Under the pieces are notes generated by a model, which saw nothing but the letters and a program-made list of their open reading frames with translations, searched no databases and had not been told where the DNA came from. Positions 11,543 to 12,642 of a stretch of 12,642 bases of DNA are shown piece after piece. The stretch spans positions 1 to 12,642 of the forward strand of contig DUUZ01000178.1 of NCBI GenBank assembly GCA_012841255.1. Direction: 5' to 3'. Source of the stretch: Clostridiaceae bacterium. GTDB lineage: Bacteria > Bacillota > Clostridia > Saccharofermentanales > DTU023. The position numbers and the translations under genes were made by a program. Each line of letters opens with the position of its first letter. Position 1 is the stretch's first letter.

Positions 11543-12642
11543 TTAAATCATTTCTTCCGTCAGAAGGGTCTTGCTGCCCTCCAGGCTCCGGAGTTCCGAG
11601 ATTTCCTCGGTGACTTCGATGACGCCCATGTAGGTCCCTGCTTCGTCCCGGACCGCATAATAGCGAATCAGGATGAAAAGGCCGTCCTTTTGAATCCAGA
11701 AGTGTTCTTCATCCTTTTCACCCGACTTGAATGACTCAACCACAGCCAGGACCCGGTCCAGGCTCTTGGGAGGATGACAGTCCTCGACCAGGCGGCCGAT
11801 GATGGTCCGGGTGCGGGGGAAGACACGGTGCTTGCCTTCGCTGAAATACTGAACCTTGTCCTGGGCGTTGACATAGGTGATGTCAAAGGGCAGGGCGTTG
11901 AGGAGGGTTTCCAGTTCATGGACGCTGAAAAAACCGCTGGGAAGCTCGATGTCATTGCCTCCGGTCCGGTGTTTCATATTCTGTTCATTCTTCAGCCAGG
12001 CCTGGACATCCGAGGGGCTGACGCCCTCCACACCGTCGACAAAAGCGTAGCCGAACTGACCGCTTTCACGGGCCACGACCTTCCAGTCCTCTTCCGTCAG
12101 CGTATCCAGGAGCATGGGTTTCAGAATTTCATTTTCTTTCTGGATCATTCCGCGGACTTCGAATTCCATTTCGGCGATCAGGCGGTCATCCAGTTCCCCG
12201 GCCTCTGCCTTGGCCAGGACATCCTTGATCAGGGCACGGATTTCATCGTCCTTGCCCCACATGACCTTGGGAGGGCCCGTAATGCCCTTGCGCTCCATAT
12301 AGGGGAAGAAGAGGTTTTCTTTTCTGGCGTAGTGCTGATCCAGCTTGTAGAGTTTTTTCAGGGCCCGGACATATTCGGTATGGTCATCTTCTTTCACAAA
12401 AGCAGATTTGGCCTGGGCATACTCGCCTTCCAGAAAGTCCATGAGGCCGTCATTTTCTTTATAAAAAACCGTGAGCGGATGGCCCATCACGGGATCGACT
12501 TCCACGACATTGACATTGCCTTCCACCAGGGAGGCATGGACGTTGCACAGGGCCTGAATCTCGGTTATGGGGACGCCGCTTTTGATGAGTTCAGCTTCGG
12601 CGGCAATGATTTCCTGTGCATCCACCGTCTTGAAGGCTTCCA
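11543..12642 (-). CDS. DUF438 protein with hemerythrin-like and PAS domains (5' end outside window)
   Basis: A probable cytoplasmic sensor. The frame is open through the window edge, so the start is missing; a GTG at 12625 is not a convincing start because the DUF438 region continues upstream. Visible order: DUF438 (ELIKSGVPITEIQALCNVHASLVEG), then a hemerythrin-like HHE helical bundle (GHPLTVFYKENDGLMDFL, LDQHYARKENLFFPYMERKG, PPKVMWGKDDEIRALI, IQKENEILKPMLLDTLTEEDW), then a PAS_10-type domain (FDITYVNAQDKVQYFSEGKHRVFPRTRTIIGRLVEDCHPPKS...FWIQKDGLFILIRYYAVRDEAGTYMGVIEVTEEISELRSLEG). There is no kinase, membrane segment or DNA-binding part. In the third helix an Asp (GKDDEIR) stands where classical HHE proteins have His. 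Oxygen, nitric oxide or redox sensing is plausible but not shown. Confidence 0.92.
   Translation of the reverse strand, partial: EAFKTVDAQEIIAAEAELIKSGVPITEIQALCNVHASLVEGNVNVVEVDPVMGHPLTVFYKENDGLMDFLEGEYAQAKSAFVKEDDHTEYVRALKKLYKLDQHYARKENLFFPYMERKGITGPPKVMWGKDDEIRALIKDVLAKAEAGELDDRLIAEMEFEVRGMIQKENEILKPMLLDTLTEEDWKVVARESGQFGYAFVDGVEGVSPSDVQAWLKNEQNMKHRTGGNDIELPSGFFSVHELETLLNALPFDITYVNAQDKVQYFSEGKHRVFPRTRTIIGRLVEDCHPPKSLDRVLAVVESFKSGEKDEEHFWIQKDGLFILIRYYAVRDEAGTYMGVIEVTEEISELRSLEGSKTLLTEEMI

Overview
The window looks like the chromosome of a member of the Bacillota, most likely Clostridia. This is inferred from strong AGGAG-type ribosome binding sites, a probable S-box (SAM-I type) RNA, a DUF438/PAS protein, an SdpI-like membrane protein and generally Clostridia-like protein sequences. 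Base composition is moderate, by eye slightly above half G+C. Genus and species cannot be told from the sequence. I saw no rRNA, tRNA, CRISPR array, transposase or phage gene.

Layout: (1) Positions 1-1031 (+) hold the 3' part of lon, ending in a good intrinsic terminator. (2) Positions 1083-2359 (+) are a free-standing gene for a class II Fic enzyme with a C-terminal winged helix. Its leader carries two tandem long-arm inverted repeats that look like an autoregulatory operator. (3) Everything after that is on the minus strand. At 3289-2367 is a two-gene unit, an XRE regulator and a small partner. It is preceded by a palindromic operator/promoter at about 3630-3650 and a gene-free, hairpin-rich leader of about 330 bases. 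(4) Positions 8340-3687 look like one long operon: a SAM-I-like riboswitch with terminator, a 112-residue orphan protein, a NUDIX hydrolase, an ADP-ribosylglycohydrolase, an SdpI-like membrane protein, a nitrilase-superfamily amidohydrolase and a GNAT-aminoglycoside-phosphotransferase-type fusion. Junctions are 2-3 bases or a 4-base ATGA overlap, except 65 bases before the NUDIX gene. (5) Positions 12642-8381 are a second minus-strand series: DUF438/hemerythrin/PAS sensor (5' end outside the window), Cof-type HAD phosphatase, ABM monooxygenase-fold protein, pirin, SAM-dependent methyltransferase and GNAT acetyltransferase.

The most interesting element is the RNA at 8204-8320. It has the hallmarks of the SAM-I core (P1, P2 with the GAGGG...CUCGAUGA loop, an L2-J3/4 pseudoknot and P3) but no P4 hairpin. 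The 3' strand of its P1 overlaps a clear antiterminator/terminator switch. If correct, SAM controls an operon without recognisable methionine genes, whose first gene is unknown and which contains a NUDIX/ADP-ribosylglycohydrolase pair and a two-domain group-transfer enzyme. The second is the Fic operator: two inverted repeats with the same 19-base spacing, exactly 51 bases apart, the last half-site running into the ribosome binding site.

Several starts were moved from the longest reading frame to sites supported by a ribosome binding site, gene overlap or family alignment: NUDIX 7743, SdpI-like 6356, GNAT 8779, pirin 10260 and Cof TTG 11445.
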